A DNA stretch of 64,000 nucleotides from Psococerastis gibbosa. Taxonomy: Eukaryota > Arthropoda > Insecta > Psocodea > Psocidae. This document shows positions 63,690 through 64,000 of this stretch, one piece after another. The notes beneath the pieces are model-generated. The model ran no database searches. It saw nothing but the letters and a program-made list of their open reading frames with translations, and was not told the origin of the DNA. The stretch lies in contig OZ020491.1 of the NCBI GenBank assembly GCA_963971405.1, positions 19,338,855-19,402,854 of the forward strand, in the 5' to 3' direction. A program made the position numbers and the translations under genes. Numbering within the stretch: the first letter of the stretch is position 1; every line of letters begins with the position of its first letter.

Positions 63690-64000
63690 CTGTTCCTAGC
63701 AATTTTTTTCAGCAGCTGGCTTTTGAACCCACGAATCTTTGGCTGCGATCTAATTTCCTTATCTTCTGCCTGTCTTTTCCTGCTGTAACCATATCATTGG
63801 TCATGGCTTCATGGACATGGCAAAATCAAACCACATGAGAATTTTTCTCTGAATAATCCAAATTATGGCTACATTCAGAAGCCCGTATTCTCTAACATGA
63901 TGCTTTACAGGGGCTATGTAATCCTGTCCCACTGCAGCAATGGAGATAGTACTGGACTTCCCACCCCTCCATGTTGCAGTGGAAACTTCTGCAGAAATGG
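63690..64000 (-). other. possible decayed coding remnant at the window edge
   Basis: On the minus strand one frame is open for some distance (REYGLLNVAIIWIIQRKI) and others follow after shifts. I do not recognise the family. It may be part of a transposon that continues beyond the window. Confidence 0.25.

Overview
This is a eukaryotic, animal nuclear DNA window: AT-rich, with small exons, GT..AG introns, paired polyadenylation signals, tRNA-derived SINEs, LINE tails and many DNA-transposon relics. The conserved genes (two tetraspanins, CUSTOS, THOC6, an SH3 protein) are metazoan. Imperfect TTAGG-like arrays and the LINE types suggest an arthropod or another invertebrate; the species cannot be fixed from the window. 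No bacterial operons, CRISPR arrays or phage genes are present. A run of 200 N at 8566-8765 marks an assembly gap.

Layout. 1-10.4 kb is repeat territory: a PIF/Harbinger-type MITE, a dispersed 'GCTTTCC' repeat, a G/C-rich minisatellite, a 148-bp satellite array, two decayed LINE tails and a decayed Polinton/Maverick-like remnant (protein-primed DNA polymerase B followed by a double-jelly-roll-like fragment). 10.4-27.8 kb is tetraspanin gene 1 (+, five coding exons). Its third coding intron carries a 4259-bp hAT transposon with a perfect 8-bp target duplication and an apparently intact two-exon transposase. 34.3-37.2 kb is tetraspanin gene 2 (+), a tandem paralogue whose coding exons 2-5 have exactly the same lengths. 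37.4-37.9 kb is a CUSTOS homologue (-), 38.2-43.9 kb is THOC6 (+, five exons), and 44.3-51.0 kb is the 3' part of a two-SH3-domain gene (-). CUSTOS and THOC6 are head to head across about 314 bp. Tetraspanin 2/CUSTOS and THOC6/SH3 are tail to tail with nearly touching poly(A) signals. An intact tRNA-Glu(UUC) lies in an intron of the SH3 gene. 51-64 kb is again repeats.

The genes do not form one pathway: THOC6 serves mRNA export, CUSTOS is a nuclear Wnt/spliceosome-associated factor, tetraspanins are membrane organisers and the SH3 gene is an adaptor. The most distinctive content is a set of fold-back DNA elements with 3-bp TWA target duplications (PIF/Harbinger-like). Several share the internal core GACGTGGTAGCAGACATT although their outer arms differ, and one MITE-inside-a-MITE has spread as a unit. 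All coordinates were read by eye; exon joins were checked for phase and splice consensus, not by alignment.
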